From positions 22,780,398 to 22,844,397 of the forward strand of contig NC_092577.1 of assembly GCF_037975245.1 (NCBI RefSeq): 64,000 nucleotides of DNA. Direction: 5' to 3'. A program made the translations under genes and the position numbers. Every line of letters begins with the position of its first letter. Positions within the stretch are counted from its first letter, which is position 1. The notes beneath the pieces are model-generated. The model worked only from the letters and a program-made list of their open reading frames with translations, had not been told where the DNA came from and searched no databases. This DNA comes from Apostichopus japonicus (Eukaryota; Echinodermata; Holothuroidea; Aspidochirotida; Stichopodidae). This document shows, in pieces, positions 19,871 through 31,722 of this stretch.

Positions 19871-21460
19871 TTTTATTTTCCTAATTGATAACACTATGTT
19901 GCCACGACGATGAGAAATTGAAATGTCCTACATTGACCTCTTGTTATGTCTACGGCCATATCACGTTGACTATACCGGTTCTCGTCCGATCACCGAAGTC
20001 AAGCAACGTAGAGCGCAGTCAGTACTTGGATGGGTGACCGCCTGGGAATACTGGGTGCCGTAGGCTTTTATTTTCCTAATTGATAACACTATGTTGCCAC
20101 GACGATGAAAAATTGAAATGGCCTACATTGACCTCTTGTTATGTCTACGGCCATATCACGTTGACTATACCGGTTCTCGTCCGATCAGGTAAGTCAAGCA
20201 ACGTAGAGCGCAGTCAGTACTAAGGTGGGTGACCGCCTGGGAATAATGGGTGCCGTAGGCTTTTATTTTCCTAATTGATAACACTATGTTGCCACGACGA
20301 TGAGAAATTGAAATGTCCTACATTGACCTCTTGTTATGTCTACGGCCATATCACGTTGACTATACCGGTTCTCGTCCGATCACCGAAGTCAAGCAACGTA
20401 GAGCGCAGTCAGTACTTGGATGGGTGACCGCCTGGGAATACTGGGTGCCGTAGGCTTTTATTTTCCTAATTGATAACACTATGTTGCCACGACGATGAAA
20501 AATTGAAATGGCCTACATTGACCTCTTGTTATGTCTACGGCCATATCACGTTGACTATACCGGTTCTCGTCCGATCACCGAAGTCAAGCAACGTAGAGCG
20601 CAGTCAGTACTTGGATGGGTGACCGCCTGGGAATACTGGGTGTCGTAGGCTGTTATTTTCCTAATTGATAACACTATGTTGCCACGACGATGAGAAATTG
20701 AAATGGCCTACATTGACCTCTTGTTATGTCTACGGCCATATCACGTTGACTATACCGGTTCTCGTCCGATCACCGAAGTCAAGCAACGTAGAGCGCAGTC
20801 AGTACTTGGATGGGTGACCGCCTGGGAATACTGGGTGCCGCAGGCCTTTCTTTTTCTAATTAGAACACTGTCTTGCCACAAGGAAAGCGATTTGAAAATC
20901 GAATATATTAATAAATAACTCGATTGTTTTTATATATTAGAATTTAATACACATATTTGTGAAATATAGATTAACTTAATATATATTAAATACATTCATG
21001 TATAATATATACAATAAATCCACTCATCATAACCTACCAAACAACTAGCCTGCTATTCACCTCTTGTAATGTCTACGGCCACATCACGTTCAATATACCG
21101 GTTCTCGTCCGATCACCGAAGTCAAGCAACGTAGAACGCAGTCAGTACTAAGGTGGGTGACCGCCTGGGAATAATGGGTGCCGTAGGCTTTTATTTTCCT
21201 AATTGATAACACTATGTTGCCACGACGATGAGAAATTGAAATGTCCTACATTGACCTCTTGTTATGTCTACGGCCATATCACGTTGACTATACCGGTTCT
21301 CGTCCGATCACCGAAGTCAAGCAACGTAGAGCGCAGTCAGTACTTGGATGGGTGACCGCCTGGGAATACTGGGTGCCGTAGGCTTTTATTTTCCTAATTG
21401 ATAACACTATGTTGCCACGACGATGAAAAATTGAAATGGCCTACATTGACCTCTTGTTAT

Positions 21461-21578
21461 GTCTACGGCCATATCACGTTGACTATACCGGTTCTCGTCC
21501 GATCAGGTAAGTCAAGCAACGTAGAGCGCAGTCAGTACTAAGGTAAGTGACCGCCTGGGAATACTGGGTGCCGTAGGC
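21461..21578 (+). pseudogene. 5S chimera with two GTAAGT words
   Basis: Class A 5' part, then CAGGTAAGT at nt 44-52 and AAGGTAAGTGACC in box C, so it holds two matches to a 5' splice-site consensus. The second change (GTGGG to GTAAG) alters box C and helix IV. The same box C change is at 57674 and 63291, there with the class B 5' part. Confidence 0.83.
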
Positions 21579-22193
21579 TTTTATTTTCCCAATTGATAAC
21601 ACTATGTTGCCACGACGATGAAAAATTGAAATGGCCTACATTGACCTCTTGTCATGTCTACGGCCATATCACGTTGACTATACCGGTTCTCGTCCGATCA
21701 CCGAAGTCAAGCAACGTAGAGCGCAGTCAGTACTTGGATGGGTGACCGCCTGGGAATACTGGGTGCCGTAGGCCTTTCTTTTTCTAATTAGAACACTGTC
21801 TTGCCACAAGGAAAGCGATTTGAAAATCGAATATATTAATAAATAACTCGATTGTTTTTATATATTAGAATTTAATACATATATATGTGAAATATAGATT
21901 AACTTAATATATATTAAATACATTCATGTATAATATATACATTAAATCCACTCATCATAACCTACCAAACAACTAGCCTGCATTTCACCTCTTGTAATGT
22001 CTACGGCCACATCACGTTCAATATACCGGTTCTCGTCCGATCAGGTAAGTCAAGCAACGTAGAGCGCAGTCAGTACTAAGGTGGGTGACCGCCTGGGAAT
22101 ACTGGGTGCCGTAGGCTTTTATTTTCCTAATTGATAACACTATGTTGCCACGACGATGAAAAATTGAAATGGCCTACATTGACCTCTTGTTAT

Positions 22194-22311
22194 GTCTACG
22201 GCCATATCACGTTGACTATACCGGTTCTCGTCCGATCACCGAAGTCAAGCAACGTAGAGCGCAGTCAGTACTTGGATGGGTGACCGCCTGGGAATACTGG
22301 GTGCCGTAGGC
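22194..22311 (+). rRNA. 5S rRNA, representative class A copy
   Basis: This is a clean full-length copy of 118 nt, the structural RNA of the large ribosomal subunit central protuberance. Nt 1-9 pair with nt 110-118 to form helix I. Nt 16-21 (ACGTTG) pair with nt 57-62 (CAACGT) in helix II. CGGT (29-32) pairs with ACCG (45-48) in helix III. Helix IV is formed by nt 78-86 and 91-98 around a GTGA loop. The internal promoter parts are present: box A near nt 50-64, the intermediate element near 67-72 and box C near 80-97, where TFIIIA binds in animals. One flaw is shared with all copies: G68 faces G107 in helix V. It is followed by the long spacer, whose first bases hold a T5 run suited to polymerase III termination. 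It could be functional, but the sequence alone cannot prove expression. Confidence 0.93.
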
Positions 22312-22536
22312 CTTTCTTTTTCTAATTAGAACACTGTCTTGCCACAAGGAAAGCGATTTGAAAATCGAATATATTAATAAATAACTCGATTGTTTTTATA
22401 TATTAGAATTTAATACATATATATGTGAAATATAGATTAACTTAATATATATTAAATACATTCATGTATAATATATACATTAAATCCACTCATCATAACC
22501 TACCAAACAACTAGCCTGCATTTCACCTCTTGTAAT

Positions 22537-22653
22537 GTCTACGGCCACATCACGTTCAATATACCGGTTCTCGTCCGATCACCGAAGTCAAGCAACGTAG
22601 AGCGCAGTCAGTACTAGGTGGGTGACCGCCTGGGAATACTGGGTGCCGTAGGC
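22537..22653 (+). pseudogene. 5S class B', 117 nt
   Basis: One base shorter than its class: GTACTAGGTGGG in place of GTACTAAGGTGGG, within box C and helix IV. I see no other copy with this change, so it is a recent private mutation that has not spread. Confidence 0.85.
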
Positions 22654-24048
22654 TTTTATTTTCACAATTGATAACACTATGTTGCCACGACGATGAGAAA
22701 TTGAAATGGCCTCCATTGACCTCTTGTTATGTCTACGGCCATATCACGTTGACTATACCGGTTCTCGTCCGATCACCGAAGTCAAGCAACGAAGAGCGCA
22801 GTCAGTACTTGGATGGATGACCGCCTGGGAATACTGGGTGTCGTAGGCTTTTATTTTCCTAATTGATAACACTATGTTGCCACGACGATGAGAAATTGAA
22901 ATGGCCTACATTGACCTCTTGTTATGTCTACGGCCATATCACGTTGACTATACCGGTTCTCGTCCGATCACCGAAGTCAAGCAACGTAGAGCGCAGTCAG
23001 TACTTGGATGGGTGACCCCCTGGGAATACTGGGTGCCGTAGGCTTTTATTTTCCTAATTGATAACACTATGTTGCCACGACGATGAAAAATTGAAATGGC
23101 CTACATTGACCTCTTGTTATGTCTACGGCCATATCACGTTGACTATACCGGTTCTCGTCCGATCACCGAAGTCAAGCAACGTAGAGCGCAGTCAGTACTT
23201 GGATGGGTGACCGCCTGGGAATACTGGGTGTCGTAGGCTGTTATTTTCATAATTGATAACACTATGTTGCCACGACGATGAGAAATTGAAATGGCCTACA
23301 TTGACCTCTTCTTATGTCTACGGCCACATCACGTTGACTATACCGGTTCTCGTCCGATCACCGAAGTCAAGCAACGTAGAGCGCAGTCAGTACTTGGATG
23401 GATGACCGCCTGGGAATACTGGGTGCCGTAGGCCTTTCTTTTTCTAATTAGAACACTGTCTTGCCACAAGGAAAGCGATTTGAAAATCGAATATATTAAT
23501 AAATAACTCGATTGTTTTTATATATTAGAATTTAATACATATATATGTGAAATATAGATTAACTTAATATATATTAAATACATTCATGTATAATATATAC
23601 ATTAAATCCACTCATCATAACCTACCAAACAACTAGCCTGCATTTCACCTCTTGTAATGTCTACGGCCACATCACGTTCAATATACCGGTTCTCGTCCGA
23701 TCAGGTAAGTCAAGCAACGTAGAGCGCAGTCAGTACTAAGGTGGGTGACCGCCTGGGAATACTGGGTGCCGTAGGCTTTTATTTTCACAATTGATAACAC
23801 TATGTTGCCACGACGATGAGAAATTGAAATGGCCTCCATTGACCTCTTCTTATGTCTACGGCCATATCACGTTGACTATACCGGTTCTCGTCCGATCAGG
23901 TAAGTCAAGCAACGTAGAGCGCAGTCAGTACTTGGATGGGTGACCGCCTGGGAATACTGGGTGCCGTAGGCTTTTATTTTCCTAATTGATAACACTATGT
24001 TGCCACGACGATGAGAAATTGAAATGGCCTACATTGACCTCTTGTTAT

Positions 24049-24140
24049 GTCTACGGCCATATCACGTTGACGATACCGGTTCTCGTCCGATCACCGAAGT
24101 CAAGCAACGTAGAGCGCAGTCAGTACTGGGTGCCGTAGGC
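24049..24140 (+). pseudogene. 5S class T, isolated copy in segment C1
   Basis: A 92-nt box C-less copy that is the only T copy between 11.4 and 29.1 kb. It lies after an X chimera at 23854 and before a class A copy at 24218 whose upstream spacer has the AAAGTG form that normally follows T copies. The local order (T, then A behind an AAAGTG spacer) matches the A blocks, for example 3665-3951, so a short piece of A-type sequence was probably placed here by gene conversion or unequal exchange. Confidence 0.85.
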
Positions 24141-24950
24141 TTTTATTTTCCCAATTGATAACACTATGTTGCCACGACGATGAGAAAGTGAAATGGCCTA
24201 CATTGACCTCTTGTTATGTCTACGGCCATATCACGTTGACTATACCGGTTCTCGTCCGATCACCGAAGTCAAGCAACGTAGAGCGCAGTCAGTACTTGGA
24301 TGGGTGACCGCCTGGGAATACTGGGTGCCGTAGGCTTTTATTTTCCTAATTGATAACACTATGTTGCCACGACGATGAAAAATTGAAATGGCCTACATTG
24401 ACCTCTTGTTATGTCTACGGCCATATCACGTTGACTATACCGGTTCTCGTCCGATCACCGAAGTCAAGCAACGTAGAGCGCAGTCAGTACTTGGATGGGT
24501 GACCGCCTGGGAATACTGGGTGTCGTAGGCTGTTATTTTCATAATTGATAACACTATGTTGCCACGACGATGAGAAATTGAAATGGCCTACATTGACCTC
24601 TTCTTATGTCTACGGCCACATCACGTTGACTATACCGGTTCTCGTCCGATCACCGAAGTCAAGCAACGTAGAGCGCAGTCAGTACTTGGATGGATGACCG
24701 CCTGGGAATACTGGGTGCCGTAGGCCTTTCTTTTTCTAATTAGAACACTGTCTTGCCACAAGGAAAGCGATTTGAAAATCGAATATATTAATAAATAACT
24801 CGATTGTTTTTATATATTAGAATTTAATACATATATATGTGAAATATAGATTAACTTAATATATATTAAATACATTCATGTATAATATATACATTAAATC
24901 CACTCATCATAACCTACCAAACAACTAGCCTGCATTTCACCTCTTGTAAT

Positions 24951-25068
24951 ATCTACGGCCACATCACGTTCAATATACCGGTTCTCGTCCGATCACCGAA
25001 GTCAAGCAACGTAGAGCGCAGTCAGTACTAAGGTGGGTGACCGCCTGGGAATACTGGGTGCCGTAGGC
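24951..25068 (+). pseudogene. 5S class B' with G1A start
   Basis: The 5' end reads ATCTACGG instead of GTCTACGG, so the first pair of helix I is lost and the usual purine start base is A. A search for GTCTACGG would miss it. It has the B 5' part, normal CACCGAAG and the AAGG box C change. The next class B copy, at 25489, reads GTCTACCG, a different 5' change. Confidence 0.85.
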
Positions 25069-25878
25069 TTTTATTTTCACAATTGATAACACTATGTTGC
25101 CACGACGATGAGAAATTGAAATGGCCTCCATTGACCTCTTCTTATGTCTACGGCCATATCACGTTGACTATACCGGTTCTCGTCCGATCACCGAAGTCAA
25201 GCAACGTAGAGCGCAGTCAGTACTTGGATGGGTGACCGCCTGGGAATACTGGGTGCCGTAGGCCTTCCTTTTCCTAATTAGAACACTGTCTTGCCACAAG
25301 GAAAGCGATTTGAAAATCGAATATATTAATAAATAACTCGATTGTTTTTATATATTAGAATTTAATACATATATATGTGAAATATAGATTAACTTAATAT
25401 GTATTAAATACATTCATGTATAATATATACATTAAATCCACTCATCATAACCTACCAAACAACTAGCCTGCATTTCACCTCTTGTAATGTCTACCGCCAC
25501 ATCACGTTCAATATACCGGTTCTCGTCCGATCAGGTAAGTCAAGCAACGTAGAGCGCAGTCAGTACTAAGGTGGGTGACCGCCTGGGAATACTGGGTGCC
25601 GTAGGCTTTTATTTTCACAATTGATAACACTATGTTGCCACGACGATGAGAAATTGAAATGGCCTCCATTGACCTCTTCTTATGTCTACGGCCATATCAC
25701 GTTGACTATACCGGTTTTCGTCCGATCACCGAAGTCAAGCAACGTAGAGCGCAGTCAGTACTTGGATGGGTGACCGCCTGGGAATACTGGGTGCAGTAGG
25801 CTTTTATTTTCCTAATTGATAACACTATGTTGCCACGACGATGAGAAATTGAAATGGCCTACATTGACCTCTTGTTAT

Positions 25879-28538
25879 GTCTACGGCCATATCACGTTGA
25901 CTATACCGGTTCTCGTCCGATCACCGAAGTCAAGCAACGTAGAGCGCAGTCAGTACTAAGGTGGGTGACCGCCTGGGAATACTGGGTGCCGTAGGCTTTT
26001 ATTTTCACAATTGATAACACTATGTTGCCACGACGATGAGAAATTGAAATGGCCTCCATTGACCTCTTGTTATGTCTACGGCCATATCACGTTGACTATA
26101 CCGGTTCTCGTCCGATGACCGAAGTCAAGCAACGTAGAGCGCAGTCAGTACTTGGATGGGTGACCGCCTGGGAATACTGGGTGCCGTAGGCTTTTATTTT
26201 CCTAATTGATAACACTATGTTGCCACGACGATGAAAAATTGAAATGGCCTACATTGACCTCTTGTTTTGTCTACGGCCATATCACGTTGACTATACCGGT
26301 TCTCGTCCGATCACCGAAGTCAAGCAACGTAGAGCGCAGTCAGTACTTGGATGGGTGACCGCCTGGGAATACTGGGTGTCGTAGGCTGTTATTTTCCTAA
26401 TTGATAACACTATGTTGCCACGACGATGAGAAATTGAAATGGCCTACATTGACCTCTTGTTATGTCTACGGCCATATCACGTTGACTATACCGGTTCTCG
26501 TCCGATCACCGAAGTCAAGCAACGTAGAGCGCAGTCAGTACTTGGATGGGTGACCGCCTGGGAATACTGGGTGCCGTAGGCCTTTCTTTTTCTAATTAGA
26601 ACACTGTCTTGCCACAAGGAAAGCGATTTGAAAATCGAATATATTAATAAATAACTCGATTGTTTTTATATATTAGAATTTAATACATATATATGTGAAA
26701 TATAGATTAACTTAATATATATTAAATACATTCATGTATAATATATACATTAAATCCACTCATCATAACCTACCAAACAACTAGCCTGCATTTCACCTCT
26801 TGTAATGTCTACGGCCACATCACGTTCAATATACCGGTTCTCGTCCGATCAGGTAAGTCAAGCAACGTAGAGCGCAGTCAGTACTAAGGTGGGTGACCGC
26901 CTGGTAATACTGGGTGCCGTAGGCTTTTATTTTCACAATTGATAACACTATGTTGCCACGACGATGAGAAATTGAAATGGCCTCCATTGACCTCTTGTTA
27001 TGTCTACGGCCATATCACGTTGACTATACCGGTTCTCGTCCGATCACCGAAGTCAAGCAACGTAGAGCGCAGTCAGTACTTGGATGGGTGACCGCCTGGG
27101 AATTCTGGGTGCAGTAGGCTTTTATTTTCCTAATTGATAACACTATGTTGCCACGACGATGAGAAATTGAAATGGCCTACATTGACCTCTTGTTATGTCT
27201 ACGGCCATATCACGTTGACTATACCGGTTCTCGTCCGATCACCGAAGTCAAACAACGTAGAGCGCAGTCAGTACTTGGATGGGTGACCGCCTGGGAATAC
27301 TGGGTGCCGTAGGCCTTTCTTTTTCTAATTAGAACACTGTCTTGCCACAAGGAAAGCGATTTGAAAATCGAATATATTAATAAATAACTCGATTGTTTTC
27401 ATATATTAGAATTTAATACATATATATGTGAAATATAGATTAACTTAATATATATTAAATACATTCATGTATAATATATACATTAAATCCACTCATCATA
27501 ACCTACCAAACAACTAGCCTGCATTTCACCTCTTGTAATGTCTACGGCCACATCACGTTCAATATACCGGTTCTCGTCCGATCAGGTAAGTCAAGCAACG
27601 TAGAGCGCAGTTAGTACTAAGGTGGGTGACCGCCTGGGAATACTGGGTGCCGTAGGCCTTCCTTTTCCTAATTAGAACACTGTCTTGCCACAAGGAAAGC
27701 GATTTGAAAATCGAATATATTAATAAATAACTCGATTGTTTTTATATATTAGAATTTAATACATATATATGTGAAATATAGATTAACTTAATATATATTA
27801 AATACATTCATGTATAATATATACATTAAATCCACTCATCATAACCTACCAAACAACTAGCCTGCATTTCACCTCTTGTAATGTCTACGGCCACATCACG
27901 TTCAATATACCGGTTCTCGTCCGATCACCGAAGTCAAGCAACGTAGAACGCAGTCAGTACTAAGGTGGGTGACCGCCTGGGAATAATGGGTGCCGTAGGC
28001 TTTTATTTTCCTAATTGATAACACTATGTTGCCACGACGATGAAAAATTGAAATGGCCTACATTGACCTCTTGTTATGTCTACGGCCATATCACGTTGAC
28101 TATACCGGTTCTCGTCCGATCACCGAAGTCAAGCAACGTAGAGCGCAGTCAGTACTTGGATGGGTGACCGCCTGGGAATACTGGGTGCCGTAGGCCTTTC
28201 TTTTTCTAATTAGAACACTGTCTTGCCACAAGGAAAGCGATTTGAAAATCGAATATATTAATAAATAACTCGATTGTTTTTATATATTAGAATTTAATAC
28301 ATATATATGTGAAATATAGATTAACTTAATATATATTAAATACATTCATGTATAATATATACATTAAATCCACTCATCATAACCTACCAAACAACTAGCC
28401 TGCATTTCACCTCTTGTAATGTCTACGGCCACATCACGTTCAATATACCGGTTCTCGTCCGATCAGGTAAGTCAAGCAAGGTAGAGCGCAGTCAGTACTA
28501 AGGTGGGTGACCGCCTGGGAATACTGGGTGCCGTAGGC
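25879..28538 (+). rRNA. 5S copies 106-116 (end of segment C1)
   Basis: Gene starts and classes: 25879 X (A 5' part, normal helix III, B box C), 26074 A (GATGACC), 26269 A, 26464 A, 26807 B, 27002 A (C112A), 27197 A, 27540 B, 27883 B', 28078 A, 28421 B (GTCAAGCAAGG). Copies 26074 to 27540 match 13742 to 15208 one by one at a shift of 12,332. Confidence 0.92.
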
Positions 28539-28615
28539 TTTTATTTTCACAATTGATAACACTATGTTGCCACGACGATGAGAAATTGAAATGTCCTACA
28601 TTGACCTCTTGTTAT

Positions 28616-31497
28616 GTCTACGGCCATATCACGTTGACTATACCGGTTCTCGTCCGATCACCGAAGTCAAGCAACGTAGAGCGCAGTCAGTACTTGGATG
28701 GGTGACCGCCTGGGAATACTGGGTGCCGTAGGCTTTTATTTTCCTAATTGATAACACTATGTTGCCACGACGATGAAAAATTGAAATGGCCTACATTGAC
28801 CTCTTGTTATGTCTACGGCCATATCACGTTGACTATACCGGTTCTCGTCCGATCACCGAAGTCAAGCAACGTAGAGCGCAGTCAGTACTTGGATGGGTGA
28901 CCGCCTGGGAATACTGGGTGCCGTAGGCTTTTATTTTCCTAATTGATAACACTATGTTGCCACGACGATGAGAAATTGAAATGGCCTACATTGACCTCTT
29001 GTCACAAGGAAAGCGATTTGAAAATCGAATATATTTATAAATAACTACTTTGTTTTTATGTATTAGAATTTTATACATATATATGTAAAATATAGATTAA
29101 CATAATATATATTAAATCCATTCATGTATAATATATATATTAAATCAACTCATCATAACCTACCACACAAGTAGTCTGCATTTCACCTCTTGTTATGTCT
29201 ACGGCCACATCACGTTGACGATACCGGTTCTCGTCCGATCACCGAAGTCAAGCAACGTAGAGCGCAGTCAGTACTGGGTGCCGTAGGCTTTTATTTTCCC
29301 AATTGATAACACTATGTTGCCACGACGATGAGAAATTGAAATGGCCTACATTGTCTTGCCACAAGGAAAGCGATTTGAAAATCGAATATATTTATAAATA
29401 ACTACTTTGTTTTTATGTATTAGAATTTTATACATATATATGTAAAATATAGATTAACATAATATATATTAAATCCATTCATGTATAATATATATATTAA
29501 ATCAACTCATCATAACCTACCACACAAGTAGTCTGCATTTCAGCTCTTGTTATGTCTACGGCCACATCACGTTGACGATACCGGTGCTCGTCCGATCACC
29601 GAAGTCAAGCAACGTAGAGCGCAGTCAGTACTTGGATGGGTGACCGCCTGGGAATACTAGGTGCCGTAGGCTTTTATTTTCCTAATTGATAACACTATGT
29701 TGCCACGACGATGAGAAATTGAAATGGCCTACATTGACCTCTTGTTATGTCTACGGCCATATCACGTTGACGATACCGGTTCTCGTCCGATCACCGAAGT
29801 CAAGCAACGTAGAGCGCAGTCAGTACTGGGTGCCGTAGGCTTTTATTTTCCCAATTGATAACACTATGTTGCCACGACGATGAGAAAGTGAAATGGCCTA
29901 CATTGACCTCTTGTTATGTCTACGGCCATAACACGTTGACTATACCGGTTCTCGTCCGATCACCGAAGTCAAGCAACGTAGAGCGCAGTCAGTACTTGGA
30001 TGGATGACCGCCTGGGAATACTGGGTGCCGTAGGCCTTTCTTTTTCTAATTAGAACACTGTCTTGCCACAAGGAAAGCGATTTGAAAATCGAATATATTA
30101 ATAAATAACTCGATTGTTTTTATATATTAGAATTTAATACATATATATGTGAAATATAGATTAACTTAATATATATTAAATACATTCATGTATAATATAT
30201 ACATTAAATCCACTCATCATAACCTACCAAACAACTACCCTGCATTTCACCTCTTGTAATGTCTACGGCCACATCTCACGTTCAATATACCGGTTCTCGT
30301 CCGATCAGGTAAGTCAAGTAACGTAGAGCGCAGTCAGTACTAAGGTGGGTGACCGCCTGGGAATACTGGGTGCCGTAGGCTTTTATTTTCACAATTGATA
30401 ACACTATGTTGCCACGACGATGAGAAATTGAAATGGCCTCCATTGACCTCTTCTTATGTCTACGGCAATATCACGTTGACTATACCGGTTCTCGTCCGAT
30501 CACCGAAGTCAAGCAACGTAGAGCGCAGTCAGTACTTGGATGGGTGACCGCCTAGGAATACTGGGTGCCGTAGGCTTTTACTTTCCTAATTGATAACACT
30601 ATGTTGCCACGACGATGAGAAAGTGAAATGGCCTACATTGACCTCTTATGTAAACGGCCATATCACGTTGACTATACCGGTTCTCGTCCGATCACCGAAG
30701 TCAAGCAACGTAGAGCGCAGTCAGTACTTGGATGGGTGACCGCCTGGGAATACTGGGTGCCGTAGGCCTTCCTTTTCCTAATAAGAACACTGTCTTGCCA
30801 CAAGGAAAGCGATTTGAAAATCGAATATATTAATAAATAACTCGATTGTTTTTATATATTAGAATTTAATACATATATATGTGAAATATAGATTAACCTA
30901 ATATATATTAAATACATTCATGTATAATATATACAATAAATCCACTCATCATAACCTACCAAACAACTAGCCTGCATTTCACCTCTTGTAATGTCTACGG
31001 CCACATCACGTTCAATATACCGGTTCTCGTCCGATCAGGTAAGTCAAGCAACGTAGAGCGCAGTCAGTACTAAGGTGGGTGACCGCCTGGGAATACTGGG
31101 TGCCGTAGGCTTTTATTTTCCTAATTGATAACACTATGTTGCCACGACGATGAAAAATTGAAATGGCCTACATTGACCTCTTGTTATGTCTACGGCCATA
31201 TCACGTTGACTATACCGGTTCACGTCCGATCACCGAAGTCAAGCAACGTAGAGCGCAGTCAGTACTTGGATGGGTGACCGCCTGGGAATACTGGGTGCCG
31301 TAGGCTTTTATTTTCCTAATTGATAACACTATGTTGCCACGACGATGAGAAAGTGAAATGGCCTACATTGACCTCTTATGTAAACGGCCATATCACGTTG
31401 ACTATACCGGTTCTCGTCCGATCACCGAAGTCAAGCAACGTAGAGCGCAGTCAGTACTTGGATGGGTGACCGCCTGAGAATACTGGGTGCCGTAGGC
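28616..31497 (+). rRNA. 5S copies 117-128 (segment A2 start)
   Basis: Gene starts and classes: 28616 A, 28811 A, 29197 T, 29554 A, 29749 T, 29918 A, 30261 B (120 nt), 30458 A (GGCAATA), 30650 K, 30993 B, 31188 A (GTTCACGTCC), 31380 K. Every one lies 28,610 bp after its partner in A1. The first copy is a class A gene of C1 type where A1 has a GTGCTCG copy, so the joint between C1 and A2 is near 28.8-29.0 kb. Confidence 0.92.
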
Positions 31498-31722
31498 CTT
31501 TCTTTTTCTAATTAGAACACTGTCTTGCCACAAGGAAAGCGATTTGAAAATCGAATATATTAATAAATAACTCGATTGTTTTTATATATTAGAATTTAAT
31601 ACATATATATGTGAAATATAGATTAACTTAATATATATTAAATACATTCATGTATAATATATATATTAAATCAACTCATCATAACCTACCACACAAGTAG
31701 TCTGCCTTTCACCTCTTGTTAT

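Larger units (their letters stand above)
18482..21578 (+). rRNA. 5S copies 74-87: 1,318-bp tandem duplication
   Basis: Gene starts and classes: 18482 B (GTCCAATCAGG), 18825 B, 19020 A, 19215 A (GTGTCG), 19410 A (T114C), 19753 B', 19948 A, then 20143 X, 20338 A, 20533 A, 20728 A (T114C), 21071 B', 21266 A, 21461 X. Starts 19020 to 19948 recur 1,318 bp later. In C2 the same area shows a shorter, 928-bp doubling, so the two segments expanded independently here. Confidence 0.92.
21656..25801 (+). rRNA. 5S copies 88-105
   Basis: Gene starts and classes: 21656 A, 21999 B, 22194 A, 22537 B' (117 nt), 22731 A, 22926 A, 23121 A, 23316 A, 23659 B, 23854 X, 24049 T, 24218 A, 24413 A, 24608 A, 24951 B' (G1A), 25146 A, 25489 B (GTCTACCG), 25684 A (C112A). 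The pair 23121/23316 is repeated as 24413/24608 with the same CTGTTATTTTCAT spacer and CTTCTTATG upstream, an exchange of 1,292 bp. Part of this stretch (21461-22311) resembles 57674-58524. Confidence 0.92.

Noticed and set aside
22537-22653. Short mobile element insertions in 5S genes
   Set aside because: Length changes in genes are limited to the 26-nt loss, the 2-nt gain and one 1-nt loss. None has target-site duplications or element ends.
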